Source of the DNA: Pseudoscleropodium purum
Taxonomy: Eukaryota > Streptophyta > Bryopsida > Hypnales > Brachytheciaceae
NCBI GenBank assembly: GCA_963969395.1
Contig: OZ017795.1
Coordinates: 42,699,063-42,763,062, forward strand
Direction: 5' to 3'
DNA length: 64,000 nt
Of the stretch, positions 38,455 to 49,745 are shown in pieces. Made by a program: the position numbers and the translations under genes. Below the pieces are notes generated by a model, which was given only the letters and a program-made list of their open reading frames with translations, was not told the origin of the DNA and did not search any database. Numbering within the stretch: position 1 is the first letter of the stretch; the number at the start of each line of letters is the position of its first letter.

Positions 38455-39998
38455 TCCTAGCACCGGTTTTAGCCTTGGGAGCTAATGATCGCAGCTCTGC
38501 CAGTCGTAAGTGCGTGACAGACTTTGTTATACGTTGTGGCCATTTTTTTCTGATTCAGGTGCAAATTATGTGCTGGCTTTTGATGTCTCCAAGAACATGG
38601 TGGAAGAAGCGAAATTGGAAACGGACAAGTTCTTCCACACGCAGTAAGAATCGCTCGCATCATTTTGAACTTCAGTGAGCACTCATTCACAAAACTTGTT
38701 AGTTTCAGAACGTTTCGCACTAATTTGCGCTCATTTTTGCTTCAGTGCACTTGCTGAATCAAGAGTGAATTTTGTAGTCGCCTCTGCTACTGAGATCAGT
38801 TCCATTTCTGGTGCTCAAGAGGGAACTTTTGACCTTGCCATGTGCAACTATGTCCTTTGCAACTTGCTGTCTAAGGAAGAGGTAAACCTTTACGCCAGAA
38901 TCTCCTAAAAGTCGAAGCCTGAATGTGAACACCACTTTGGAATCAGCTTTCAAGCCTCTTGGTTAAGAAAAAGCGGGAACTGAAGAGTAGACCGTGCTGG
39001 AAATGAGAATATCTGCTGGTTTGAAGTGAAGTTTGGGAGCCTCATGCTTGGCTACATTGAGGACATTTGATCTTCTTTCCTTCCTACGAGATTGGATGAG
39101 TAGGGAATATGGAAGCTCTTGAGTTGGCGTGATTCTTTTTTTCATCAAATTTATTTTTTTGGTGCAAAAATCTGACAAAGTGAATTCTAATCATGTAGGT
39201 TAAGCGGGCGTTGGAGAAGATTTATAAGATGCTGAAGCCTGATGGTAAACTCCTCATCTACGAGACCCATGTGATAGAGTAAATGCAATGGGACGACAAA
39301 TCAAGAGTTGCGTATCTGTTTAAATGGGGCGTAGCCAAAGAGGATGTCTCCCAGTGGGGTTATTTTGAGGACGAAGGCAAGCCAACATTATGCACTCAAT
39401 CTCCTTGGTTTGTAAATTGTAAATTGATAAATTAGTATACAAAATCGTCACTTTTTATTAATGTCCGTGAAATTTGGAAGAGCCTGTTCTTGACATATGC
39501 ACTATTAGTTTTGCATTTCATTTTCAAATATATTGGCATAGGATCGTTATTTTCTAAAACCTCGAGAGCTTGTCCACATGATTGATAAGATTAGTTATGA
39601 TAACCACAACCATTAATGTACGTTTACCCACGGCTTCAAACAACCATTTCTTGGCCTGTAATGTTTTACTTGTTTGGACAAGTCTAAACCAAACATAAAT
39701 GTCGATAGATGGATATCAACTCTATGTCACAAATTTCAATAATATCACTCCGATTTTTTTTTTTATTGTTGGTTGTCATGTTCCTCTGGATTTGTTTCTC
39801 CAGATCATGATTAGGATGGGTTCTGGCAAGTGATCAAGTTCAGCAACCGACTATATACCTTGTCAACATGGGTGATGGGTGTCCTGGATTCTAGAAGCAG
39901 GCTTCCAAATCACTCATTTTTTGGAGTCTCACATAGACCCGCAGGCCATTCCAGCTGATGCACCGGACAGTGAAAAGTTCATTGCAGACAAGCCGGTG
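38455..39998 (+). pseudogene. SAM-dependent methyltransferase pseudogene
   Basis: Exon-like pieces in order carry class I methyltransferase motifs. 'VLALGANDRSSASR' is motif I, with D and G residues altered, and ends at a GTAAGT donor near 38505. 'ANYVLAFDVSKNMVEEAK' follows a TTCAG acceptor. 'GTFDLAMCNYVLCNLLSKEE' is followed by GTAAAC. 'VKRALEKIYKMLKPDGKLL' is motif III-like. Then comes 'IYETHVIE', a TAA stop, and coding-like text continuing in the same frame ('MQWDDKSRVAYLFKWGV'). The last piece reads 'ILEAGFQITHFLE' and 'PADAPDSEKF' near 39890-39998. The in-frame stop, the altered glycine motif and the absent N-terminal part mark it as dead. The substrate cannot be told. The neighbouring NAS gene also uses SAM, but I see no functional link. 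Confidence 0.75.
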
Positions 39999-41234
39999 GA
40001 CGTGTGTTGGGAGTGCACCAAACCATTGTAACGATATCATGGCACGAGAGCATTGTCAACCAAAACTTCCACTTGAGACTCACAGAGCAATAAACCAAGA
40101 GCTTGCTTTGAAAACGACCTGGATAAAAATGAATTAGGGATGATTTTAGTTGTAGTATGAACAAATCGAGAACTTTAAACCCCGTACTCTGCATGGAATG
40201 CTTATCATGAATCTGGAACTTAATTACCGGCATAATTACTCCCTTTGTTCCGAAAATTTACATTACCTTGTATGTATCCACTGACGTGGACGATCGTAAT
40301 GCTGTGAATGCTTGATTGAGTTGGTGAATTTTAAGAAAATCCGGAATTTCAGACCTAACCCTTCCGAATTCCAAACATAATTTCGATCTGATAAACCGAA
40401 ATTCTTTTACATGTTCGCTGGATTGCACCGCCTGAGATCGCTGTTCTGACTTCTGAGTTGGTTAAGTTCGATCCAATCGAGAAACCTCGGTTGATAATGT
40501 GGTTTCTTAATTATTTCTCTTCGAAAGTAGGTTAATTGGAAGGTCGGGTGGCATGATCAACAAACATCTGATCGATCAATAAACATCCCGCTGAGCATGT
40601 CGTCCTTGGGCAGTGAGTAATAAGCTCTCAATCTCAATCTGCATCTTTATATATGATCAAGGCATTAGTCAACCTTTGCCTTCTAGCTGTTCTGAGAGCT
40701 AGCGTTTTTGCGTTTGAGTACTCCAGTGATCTGAAGTAGTAACTTACGCATGCTCTCTCACTCTTCGCCAAAGTTCACAAGATAAGAGGCACCAACAGGC
40801 AAGGAATCTGAGCAGCGAAGTTGCATGGGAAGCACTCACAAGCTCATATCGTCGTGAGTCCTTTGAGGCTGATGTCAAACGCATGCACGCAAGTAATGTA
40901 GGTGCTAGGTAGAGTCCGTCAGGTTCCCAAGTTTCAACTACGGAATTGGGGATAACTTCAAACAATCATCTCGGCGGATCCTCGGATCCTCGGATCCTCG
41001 GGCAATGATGTCGAAGAGCATCTTCGCAAATAAGTTGAAGGTCGACAATAGTTTCTATCAACAATCTGCGGACTGGCTGGTCCTTGCCATGTTGAAGGCA
41101 CACGGAGAGCATGTGTGTTCAAAAAGAATCTTATTTGTGACCGTCAGCGAAAAAATTCGCCCACTCATTCCTGGGTTAGATGGTTTGAATCTGCAAATGT
41201 AATCTCCAGAAAACTTTTATTTAATGAATGCGCC
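39999..41234. other. Intergenic DNA of mixed composition
   Basis: ORFs at 40744-40965 (minus) and 41005-41202 (plus) show no motif I recognise. The short tandem repeat at 40975-41001 is listed separately. A remnant of the 3' part of the methyltransferase pseudogene might extend a little further, but no block is visible. Confidence 0.35.
40975..41001. repeat. 8-bp tandem repeat cggatcct
   Basis: Three full units of cggatcct plus a final cgg. Confidence 0.95.
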
Positions 41235-41865
41235 TTGAACCCTGAAGGACTAGCATGCGTTTTTTTTGGCTGCATAGCAATTTTGGGGAGGGACATGTGA
41301 TTGCAGATTTTCATGTTTTGGGCCTCAATTTTAATAGAAGTCCTTTATCTTACTCCATTTTTGGAAATAAAATAAAATTGTAGGGTGTAGACTATTTATT
41401 ACAACATTGCAACTATTAAGATTGGCATTTTTTAATTCCATAATTAAAATTTTAACAATATAATATATTTTAATCATTCTCTACTATTGTCTTCTTTGTA
41501 CTTATTGTTTTTTTCTTCCTATATGTTGTACAATTCCAAATGATTTGAAATTTTCCAAGAATGTGGCCAACTTGTTTAGGAAAAAGAATCCAAAGAAGTA
41601 CTACCATTTCGGATATTTTTGCATAGAAAAGTGAGCTTGTGAAGTGCATTTGCCTTATTTTTCGTTGGGCCAAAAAAATGATTTTTGTGAGTTTGAAAGT
41701 TTATAGCTTGCAATCCATACATTTTTGCCACATGTTCCCAAGTCACCATACTACAAGATCTTATGACTACATGTGTCAAAAAAATCAAAATTTGGTAATG
41801 GTACTAAAAATGCCAATTTTTGAGCATTTTGAATGAAAACATAGTCATGAAACTCTAGGGGTTAA
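41235..41865 (+). mobile_element. TTAA-flanked element, copy B (internally deleted)
   Basis: It begins ttgaaccctgaaggact, a mutated form of TTAACCCCTAAA, and ends actctaggggttaa (TTAA 41862-41865). The interior follows copies A and C ('ttttttttggctgc', 'aggacatgtgattgcagattttc', 'gaaaacatagtcatg') but lacks about 300 bp after 'ttttaatagaag', where the sequence jumps to a later part of the family. It is non-coding. Confidence 0.75.
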
Positions 41866-43904
41866 AGTAGATTGAGGAGAAACCCAACAAAACATTTAAC
41901 CAGGACACATTCTTCAAGATGCTGCCCGGGGAGAAATCTGAGTCAAACCAAGTTAACCAACTAACATATGTAGTTCTCTACTAAAACTCAGTTCTCACTG
42001 ATACATTTCAGCTCTTTTGTATTCTCACTTCGAAGTACGAAGTAGCTTTTTAGGTGAAATGATGTTTCTTCAATGAAAGATTGGTTTTGAATCGATCGTC
42101 AAGTTTGGAAAGTCAAGGTTTCCACTCATCTTACACAGTCATCGATCGGTTCTGCTGGTTTGAGGAGCCTAGCCTTTGGGTATGAGTTTCTAAGTTCAGC
42201 AGTCATGAACTACGGTAGGTTGTAGTAACAGTAATTGAAGAAAAGGTGCAACAAGTGCCATCCAATTCAATGCAATGTCATTACGTAGTGTCATGAAAGG
42301 GAAGGATGGATTTAATACAATTAACTTTGAAGACTTCAAGGAGTCGAACTTACCACACCTAGGCTGCCATCTGTACTGTATCTTTCACACTAAGATGTGA
42401 AATGAACTAATTCCTCAAACTTAACGGAACTGAAAGCCGGCTGGACCCCTGTATCTTGTACGCCGTCGTGGAACCCGGGAAAGAACCGAAAGAGACAAGA
42501 GTGAAACCGACTAACTAGTCCCAATCTCTGTTGAAGACGGAGCATAGAATGCTGATTCAACACAAGATTCCCCAAACCTTCTTTAGCATTTCTCACAGAA
42601 CTCAACAGTCACTCAACATCCACGACTAAATCTTCGAAATAGAGGCGGATACTACTGCAATCAGCAGACCCGTGAGAGCGTGCTTCGCCCGTCACTGCGT
42701 GTGCTCATTGCGTGCCTGCGTTGGCTCCCACCATGCGTGTGCCAGCAGTGCGCCCTCATGACCAATTCAGTCCTGCTCTCTCGCGTTCTTCGCTGCGAAT
42801 CTGCTTTCATCAGTGGTATCGTCCCAGGAAGGTCGATGCTGACCTGCCTCCGACACTCAACTAGTCAACTCCCACTTGCTCCACACCCTAAATTAAGCTT
42901 CCCGGATAGATCTCCGCCACCCTGCTGGCCTTGTGGGACCCTTGTTTCCGGTGACGTGTGTGATGCACAAACCAGTACAGGAATCATGTCACTGAAAGGG
43001 ATCCTTGCGAATTTGAACGTGGACGTGCACACTCTCATCGGACGCGTGGTAACATCTGTGCACTCGATGCCACAGTGACATCTGAGGGACTTACCTGGCG
43101 TTACTTTGATACTCCCATTATATTCTTCTCAGTTGTCACCCGGCCAGCAATCCCGCACTGATCCCTCCAGTGGAAAGAGTCCCGAGTGGGGACCCTCCCA
43201 GCCTCCAAAGCGCGGAGGCCGATTTCGTCCCGACTGCCTGAGGCCGGATCAGAGGACGAGATAAGCTTATCAGGGGTGATAACAAGAATCTAGGATCGTT
43301 CGGAGCTTGGGTTTCGAGAGCCCAAGGGTCACGCAGGATCCCCAAACTCGGGCTACGGAGTGTGTTGATTGATCCGTAACGCCTCAGCTCGCCCTCTCTT
43401 AAACCCTCAATCGCTCGCAAATCGCATTGCCATCTCCCCACTAGCTCAATTTCGGAGGTCTCACACTCTCCACTTCCTGTACTCGACCGGCCTGCACTAG
43501 TCCACTTCACTTCTCCCATGCACTCGGCAGCTGGGTCTATCCGTCGTTAGTAAGACAGGCATTCTCCAGGCCCGAGGAGTGTATTAAACTTCTTTGGGAA
43601 TTTCTACTCTCTGGCCTTGCAAGTACAGTCAGCTCTTCAGCGAGTACTAGACGGCAGCATTCCAGGAACGGTGACCTTGAACAAATTAATGTCAGTAGTC
43701 AACTTTCTTCCTTCCGTAAAACGGAGCTAGTCAAGTGAAGCTGGTTAGCTTGTGGCATCTGGTGCATCTTTCCTCTTTAGCAGTGGGGACGCTTGTCCCT
43801 TTTGTTTAAAAAAAGAAAAGAAAAAGTTCATTAGCTAGCCAGCAGAATTCTAATTGAGAGGAGACCGCAGCTTATTCCGTCAAGGAATCCGAATCAAAAC
43901 GAAA
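41866..43904. other. Upstream region of nicotianamine synthase
   Basis: The first part is of intermediate composition and 42.4-43.8 kb is GC-rich. ORFs 42680-43078 (plus, 132 codons) and 43136-43519 (minus, 127 codons) have no motif and look like open frames of GC-rich leader or promoter DNA. The promoter could not be pinned down. I saw no clear iron-deficiency element that I could support. Confidence 0.4.
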
Positions 43905-44996
43905 ATGATGGCAACGCCGTGTGCTCCAATGAACGGCAAGGCTGATGCGGTGGTTCACGCCGGTCGGAAGTCGGCGTCGGCGTCGGCGTCGTATGCGAAG
44001 GTGACGCTGCCCACGGCGCCGCTATCAGCGGCAACGCTCCGGAAACTGGAGCAGATCAAGCGTCTCTCGGATTCGATTAGCGGCCTTTCTTCGCTATACC
44101 CCTGCGAGGAAGTGAATGGCCTGTTTGAAGCGCTGGTGAGCGCGTGCATCGACGCGGAAGCCGAGGAGGAAGAGGTGGCGCAGCAGCTCGACTCGCTGGT
44201 GCGCTACTTCAGTCGCCGTCTCGGCGAGGACGCGAATGGGCGCGGGCTTCGGAGTATCGCCTACCAAATGGAGCCTGGAGGCCTCCACTCCCTCCTGCCC
44301 TCCGCCCAAGACCGACAGAGACTCATCGTGAAGTGCGCGGAAGCCGAGACGTTGATGGAGCGCGACTTCGCGCAGCGCCTGGGCGCCCTGGAGTCCGAAG
44401 ACGAAATCCTGGCCTCCCTGCAGACGTTTCGTTTCATACGGAACTACGAGAAGCTGACGCGACTGGAGTACCACCTTCTCCTCGGGCAGGAGCGGTGCGA
44501 CCATGCCAGCTTGCGGAATGTGGCCTTCGTGGGCTCGGGTCCCCTGCCCCTCACGACCCTCTGCCTGGTGAACGTGTTCCTGCCGCAGCACGCGGTGGTG
44601 ACCAACTACGACATCGACCGCGAGTCGAATCGCATCGCGCGACGATGGATGCACGCGCTGCCGTCGTTGCGCGAGCGCGTGGCGTTTCAGACGTCGGACA
44701 TCCTGGGCGTGCCGCACGAGGAGCTGAGGCGATACGACGTCGTCGTGCTGGCCGCGCTCGTGGGGTTGGCGCCCAAGATGAAGTCCCGCATTCTGCACCA
44801 TCTCCGCCTGGGCATGAAGGACGGCAGTTACCTGCTGCTGCGGAGTGCCGAGGGTGCCAAAGCCTTTTTGTATCCGGTCGTGGAAATGGGGGACTTGCGA
44901 GAGTGGACCGTGTGCAGCGTCACCCACCCGAAAGGCGAAGTCGTCAACAGTGTGATTGTGGTCACGAAGAAACTGGATATCGCAGAGGATTTGTGA
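43905..44996 (+). CDS. NAS: Nicotianamine synthase
   Basis: This single-exon ORF encodes 363 residues from the first ATG (43905); a second ATG follows at once (43908). An open frame extends upstream to 43854 only if TTG is used, so I chose the ATG. The enzyme condenses three S-adenosylmethionines into nicotianamine, a chelator of iron, zinc, copper and nickel in the cytosol. Support: 'EEVNGLFEALVSAC' (about 68-81), the family-diagnostic SAM-site block 'VAFVGSGPLPLTTLCL' (206-221), 'NYDID' (234-238), 'YDVVVLAALVGL', 'LLLRSAEGAKAFLYP' and the C-terminal 'HPKGEVVNSVIVVTKK'. Angiosperm enzymes have about 320 residues; the extra length is an N-terminal extension of about 40 low-complexity residues including Ala-Ser repeats. 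No break is visible, so it should be functional. Long antisense and +1 frames over it are shadows of its GC-rich codons. Confidence 0.95.
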   Translation: MMATPCAPMNGKADAVVHAGRKSASASASYAKVTLPTAPLSAATLRKLEQIKRLSDSISGLSSLYPCEEVNGLFEALVSACIDAEAEEEEVAQQLDSLVRYFSRRLGEDANGRGLRSIAYQMEPGGLHSLLPSAQDRQRLIVKCAEAETLMERDFAQRLGALESEDEILASLQTFRFIRNYEKLTRLEYHLLLGQERCDHASLRNVAFVGSGPLPLTTLCLVNVFLPQHAVVTNYDIDRESNRIARRWMHALPSLRERVAFQTSDILGVPHEELRRYDVVVLAALVGLAPKMKSRILHHLRLGMKDGSYLLLRSAEGAKAFLYPVVEMGDLREWTVCSVTHPKGEVVNSVIVVTKKLDIAEDL

Positions 44997-46769
44997 GGAT
45001 AAGGATATAATTATAGAGGGATTGGACCGGCTGTCGAAAGGCAGGGAAATAGAAAGCCCACCGCAAAATGGGCTTGAATTTCCCCCGCATTACGGTAGCT
45101 TGCAGTCCCTCGTGCCGCAGTGGGGAGTCCCTGTTGGTATCCTCGGGTTGGAACTTACCCCTCGATCCCCTCCATACCAATTTGTTTCCCATCCCTTGAC
45201 TTCAGGGCTTGGGATGGCAGTGCCGAACCGCTGAATTCGTTGATAGGAGATCGTTATTGCAAGGTTTCCCTGTCAATTAAGAAATGACTCTTGAGATTAT
45301 ACTCTCTGCTTGTCGTGTGTTGCGAAATGGTCCATTGCATTGGCACTTTTCAGTTGTAATGGCAAAGCTTAGTACGATTGTACTGACCCTGAATCTATAG
45401 CTTGTGCATCTCATTTTGGGCAATCGGAAAGTAATGTGTATCCAATTACGTGAAAAGTCTGTCAGTATGCTGCTCAATAAACATGTTGCGAAGTGCCAAT
45501 CCAGGGCAGCGTGTGGCGGAGGACTGCATCCAGACCTCGTACTGCTCAGTTTTAGACCCTGACCACTGGTACTCGCACGACTCGAGAGTCTGACCTCGAC
45601 TGTTAAGAGCTGACAGCGTGTGCCAAAGAACAAAAGAAGGAAAAAGCGAAGATGGTACTGTACCTTCAATCACGACACTGTTGTTCAATCCTGAAACGCA
45701 TTCCGTGAACATTCTTTGGATGATTTCAGGGAGGCCTCAAGGACGGAAACAAACGTTTTGTCATCCAATTTTGTTTTGGAGTAGTTGCTGGGACCTGCCA
45801 TGTTCAAAGAATGGTGTAGTGCATTTTTGTAACTTTTGTTCCTTTTCCTTTTATGACATGGAATTTCTTTTGAATTCAAGACCAACTTATGAAATGAAGT
45901 TTATGAAGTCTAGTTGTTACTCCAATTCAAAGATTTGACAACTCCCTAACATTTACTATTCTATGGCATTTGAACTTTTGGCCTATAACCATGAACAGTT
46001 TATTTTGTGATTTCAAGAATGACAATGACAAATTGATTTTTACCATTACATTCTATAGTAGAATGTACACCTATAGAGAAAATTTCAGATTCTTGAACCA
46101 TACTTTGTATGGCATATATAATATGAATTTTTTTCCCAATTTTATTCAAAAATTTAGAATATTTTCAAGTATTCACAAAAATAAAAAAATAATGGCCACT
46201 AGAAAAGGGCATGTGATTACATCTTTGAAAAGTAAATGACTAAAATTTCATTCATATATAGTTACCATTGCAAAATGTGAGCAATTTGTAAAGGCCACAT
46301 AGTAGTCTATGGATGATTTTCTAAATCACTATAGAAATGAAGAATGCATTTATTGCGTCATAGAATGATATCATTTTTGACAAATTGCCTTAGTGATAGG
46401 TCTCCTCCTTTCTGGATTAACTTAGTGATATCATGACCCCTCCAGCAGAATTGAGAAAGTTTGAGTGTCATTCGTTTGAACTGAACAAGCCATTGCACAA
46501 GCTGACTAATTAAGATCAATAATGATTTTACATGGCTGTACCGTGTGGACAGTGTTACATCACCATCTTCTCTAGTGATGCGAGATGATGAAAGGTTGTG
46601 AAAATATAATGTGTGGTGCATATTTGTGAAAGTCCCCTCTACTAGTAGCAAGTTACTGGGCAAAAGATTAGAAATTGTAAAAAATTATATCAAGGGATTC
46701 ACTCAGTGCAAGATACATGAAATAATTTATGATAATATTGTATGATTCCACTATAAATATTTCTAGGTA
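44997..46769. other. Downstream flank of NAS, AT-rich from 45.7 kb
   Basis: Probable 3' untranslated region first, with an aataaac at about 45476 as a possible polyadenylation signal. The minus-strand ORFs 45277-45669 and 45446-45712 have no recognised motif. The dispersed repeat at 45850-46135 is listed separately. The minus-strand ORF 46358-46663 is also unrecognised. Confidence 0.4.
45850..46135. repeat. Dispersed repeat, relative of 35680-35945
   Basis: Same order of short matches as the partner: 'gaaatgaagtttatgaagtc', 'ggcctataaccatg', 'ttctatagtagaatgtacacc' and 'atataatatgaattttttt'. Diverged, non-coding. Confidence 0.65.
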
Positions 46770-47702
46770 TTAACCCCTAAAAGATCAAGCTATGTTTTTT
46801 GGCAACATAGAAATTTTGGGGTAGGTGCATATGATTAGAGATTTTCATGTTTTTGGCCCAAATTTTGATAGAAGGTGTGGACAAGGAATATCTTTCATGT
46901 GCACTAAATTTTAGGACATTTGGAAATATGGGTCAAAACTTATAGCCTAATATGTAGTTTGTTTCTCAACTCGGGCAGTCTGGGGCCATCTGAAAAAATC
47001 ATTTTTTTCAAAATCTCAAATTTGAAATTGTTTTTTTAGATTTATATATACATTAAAAGCTTTGGATCATTCCATTTTGATCAATGAGTCAAAAGTTATG
47101 AGGTGTTTTAGTTTGTGGATAGTTATAGATTCTCTATCCAAAAATAAACTTTGAAGTCCTTTATTGAATTCAATTTTCAATAGTTTTGGAAAAAAATAAA
47201 AACATTAGGTGAAGATTGTTTATTGCAACATTACAACCATTGGGATTGGCATTTTTTAATTCCATAAATAAATTGTTAATAATTTAGTATTTTGAACCAT
47301 TCTTTACATCTTTCTATTTACTATTTTTTTCCTATATGTTGTACAATTTCAAATGATTTAAAAATTTTCAAGCATGTAGACAACATGTATTGAAGAATGA
47401 ATTCAAAGAATTGCAATCATTTTGAACATTTCTTCATACAAATGTGACCTTGTAAAGTTCAGCTGCCCGATTTTTTTCTGGGACAAAAAAATGATTTTTG
47501 TCACTTTAATGCTAATATCTTGCAATCTACACGGTGGAAATTTTTGAAATTTTTACCACATCTTTTCAAACTAGTGTACTACAAGATCCTATGGTTACAT
47601 GTGTACAAAAATGTTTTTTTTTCTTAATTTTGAAACTTGTATAAGAAATGGCAGTTTTAGAGTGTTTTTGGCAAAAACATAGTCAAGGAAATTTAGCATA
47701 AC
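46770..47702 (+). mobile_element. TTAA-flanked element, copy C
   Basis: The left end is TTAA (46770-46773) followed by CCCCTAAAAG. The right end near 47702 is degraded (atttagcataacc) but in register for a body of about 927 bp. The interior aligns with copy A along its length, for example 'gatagaaggtgtgga', 'ggaatatctttcat', 'gatcattccattttgatcaa', 'ttcctatatgttgtacaat' and 'caaaaacatagtca'. Confidence 0.8.
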
Positions 47703-47836
47703 CAAATAAGAAATATATTAAGGTGAACCTTCCCATAACATGCAAATGATCTACCAAAGATACTAAGCAAATGTGCCACTAAAGTCTTGCATCAATATAT
47801 GACAAGCGTTTTTCAATAAATGATATATATTTACAA

Positions 47837-47872
<36 letters not shown>
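47837..47872. repeat. (AC)n(AT)n microsatellite
   Basis: About thirteen AC units run into a short AT repeat. Confidence 0.95.
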
Positions 47873-48424
47873 TTGATACAAAAATGGAAACCATTGTATG
47901 AAAAAACAAAAAACATAGAAACTTAGCCAAAGGTTAAATTTATGAAGAGAAAGCGAGCAATGAAGAGAAAATGAGTAGACAAATGGAAGCAAGAAATTAA
48001 GAGAATGAATGAAGAGGGGGACCCTCTTTATTCCACCTAATAGAGTAACTAATTCTAGTCGTAAGAATCGAGAATTGCAACCAAATACTAGAAAACTAAG
48101 TCCAAATTCTATTAGAAAGCTAAAGTCTGTACCAAGAATAAATGATATTTGGGCTACATAAGGTTGAGTTAGTAGCCACAAGCAATATCTTGAATGAAAG
48201 TGATGGAGTGATTATTGAATGCAATAAGAACTTCCTTCTACTAGAAAATTCATGACCAAAACAACAGAATTTCAATTCAAATCTATGAATGATTTAGCCA
48301 TTTTAGAGGTGTTGTTTTGGACAAAATCAAATTGAAATTTGTTGATTTTTTTTGTTGTTTTGGAAAAATAAAAAAAAGAATTAAATTTTAATTTTTTTTT
48401 GGATGGTGCCCATTCAAAATGAAG

Positions 48425-48565
48425 TTTTTTTTTCTGCTCAGGTGGCCACCTAGGCAGCCCACCATGCAGATAAAGACCACCTACCACATGGGCAAGTGCC
48501 TCCATGGGGATTCGAACGATGAACCTCATATATGGAGGTCCAAGGTTCCAACCACTAAACCATCC
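48425..48565 (-). mobile_element. tRNA-derived SINE, copy 2
   Basis: On the minus strand the head reads ggatggtttagtggttgg. It holds a good RNA polymerase III A box (TGGTTTAGTGG) and, about 40 bases on, a B box (CGTTCGAATCC). A tRNA-unrelated body follows (tgggctgcctaggtggccac) and then an A-run (48425-48433 as T on plus). The whole is about 141 bp. A tRNA gene is excluded because the acceptor stem does not close and no anticodon arm was found. A related copy is at 13130-13272. Confidence 0.75.
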
Positions 48566-48599
48566 AAATACTTAGGTGACCACACAAGAACTAGAATTT

Positions 48600-49010
48600 T
48601 ATGTATTTAGTTTTTTCATTGTTTTTTCATATGTTTTGTATTTTTAGCGGACTTCAGAGGTCATTTAGGCATAGTAGAACACATTTTTTCAAAAATCTTC
48701 AAACTAAGAAAAGTTGTAAATTCAAGCTAACTTTCATTTTTAAAAATCCGTTTGTAATTTGAGTCTCCAATAAAAAGTAATGGACAAACATCAGAGAAGA
48801 TGTTTGAAAATGTCAAAATAAATGTTCTTAACTACCCCTCTTTGATTTTTGTCTATAACTTTTGATTGGAGGATCAAAATCACAAATGGATTTTTGGAAG
48901 TGAAAGATATATTGAATTTAAAACTTTTTCCAATTCTATATTTTTTGAAATTTTTTATTCTACAATGCGAGAATGGACTCTAAAATTTGCTAAATTGAAA
49001 AAAGACTAAA
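48600..49010. repeat. Dispersed repeat shared with 13330-13725
   Basis: Matches in the same order as the partner copy include 'ggcatagtagaaca', 'cataacttttgattggagg', 'aaatggatttttgga' and 'atgattaagt'. Like the partner, it lies immediately beside a SINE copy in the same relative orientation. Confidence 0.75.
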
Positions 49011-49429
49011 TTTTATATGATTAAGTTTTTTTTAAAATCATTATACTTAGATTCTCAAATATTCCAAAAAGATTCCAAAAAACTTGTTAATTTGGTCATT
49101 GCACTATTCAAGTCAATAGAAAGAATTTGCCATTCTGTTGATTTTCACAAAAAGTTACAAAATGGTCATTCTACTGTTCCAAATATCATAAATTAGTTGA
49201 ATTTCTGTTGTTTAATTCATACATTTCTAGTAGTAGTTCCTGAAGTAAGTCTAATATCATGAAATCTAAGGTTCATAGAAGGGGAGGATATTGATCAAAG
49301 CAATGGCCATAAAATCATACATTACCATGGCGGCCTACTTTCATTGCATTTTGCCATGACTATAGCCTCTTTGTAGGGAAAGTTCTCCAAAGTAAAATAT
49401 TTTTGTCCAAACATCCGCACCACTAGTGG

Positions 49430-49690
49430 CAAGTGCTTGCCCAATTTGTTTCGGTGGCAAAACTTCAAAAATTTCAATGTAGAGGAGTTGATGTTTTCTG
49501 AAAACTATGTTGCTGCAAACACAAATTTTTTAGAAATTATAGCAACTACAATGTAGCTTTAAAAAATTTGCGTTCGCAGCAATACAATTTTAAGAAAACA
49601 TCAAATCCTTTTCAATGTTTGAAATGTTGTTTTCTACTACTAAAGCAATTCCTATTGAGGAAAGCAATTGTCCATTTCATTCAAAAGTGA
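49430..49690. repeat. Fold-back (MITE-like) element of about 260 bp
   Basis: The inner arms are clear: GATGTTTTCTGAAAACTATG on the left (from about 49491) against GATGTTTTCTTAAAATTGTA on the minus strand (ending about 49611). Outer similarity extends for another 50-70 bp with more mismatches (ggcaagtgcttgcccaattt against ggacaattgctttcctc). The loop is only a few bases. Ends and duplication are not resolved. Confidence 0.6.
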
Positions 49691-49745
49691 CTAAGCAATC
49701 TTTGCTAGACTAGACAATAGATAAAAATTAGTGAATACAAGTGGT

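Noticed and set aside
43854..43904. In-frame upstream extension of NAS
   Set aside because: It would begin with TTG. An ATG with a second ATG directly after it lies at 43905.
44094..44927. 277-codon ORF antisense to NAS (and a 288-codon plus-strand frame 44144-45010)
   Set aside because: Both lie inside the NAS coding sequence. The NAS frame carries all family motifs; the others have Arg/Ala-rich text without any motif and result from GC-rich codons.
48425..48565. A tRNA gene on the minus strand
   Set aside because: The A and B boxes fit, but no closed acceptor stem or anticodon arm can be drawn, and a GC-rich body with an A-run follows. SINE is the better call.
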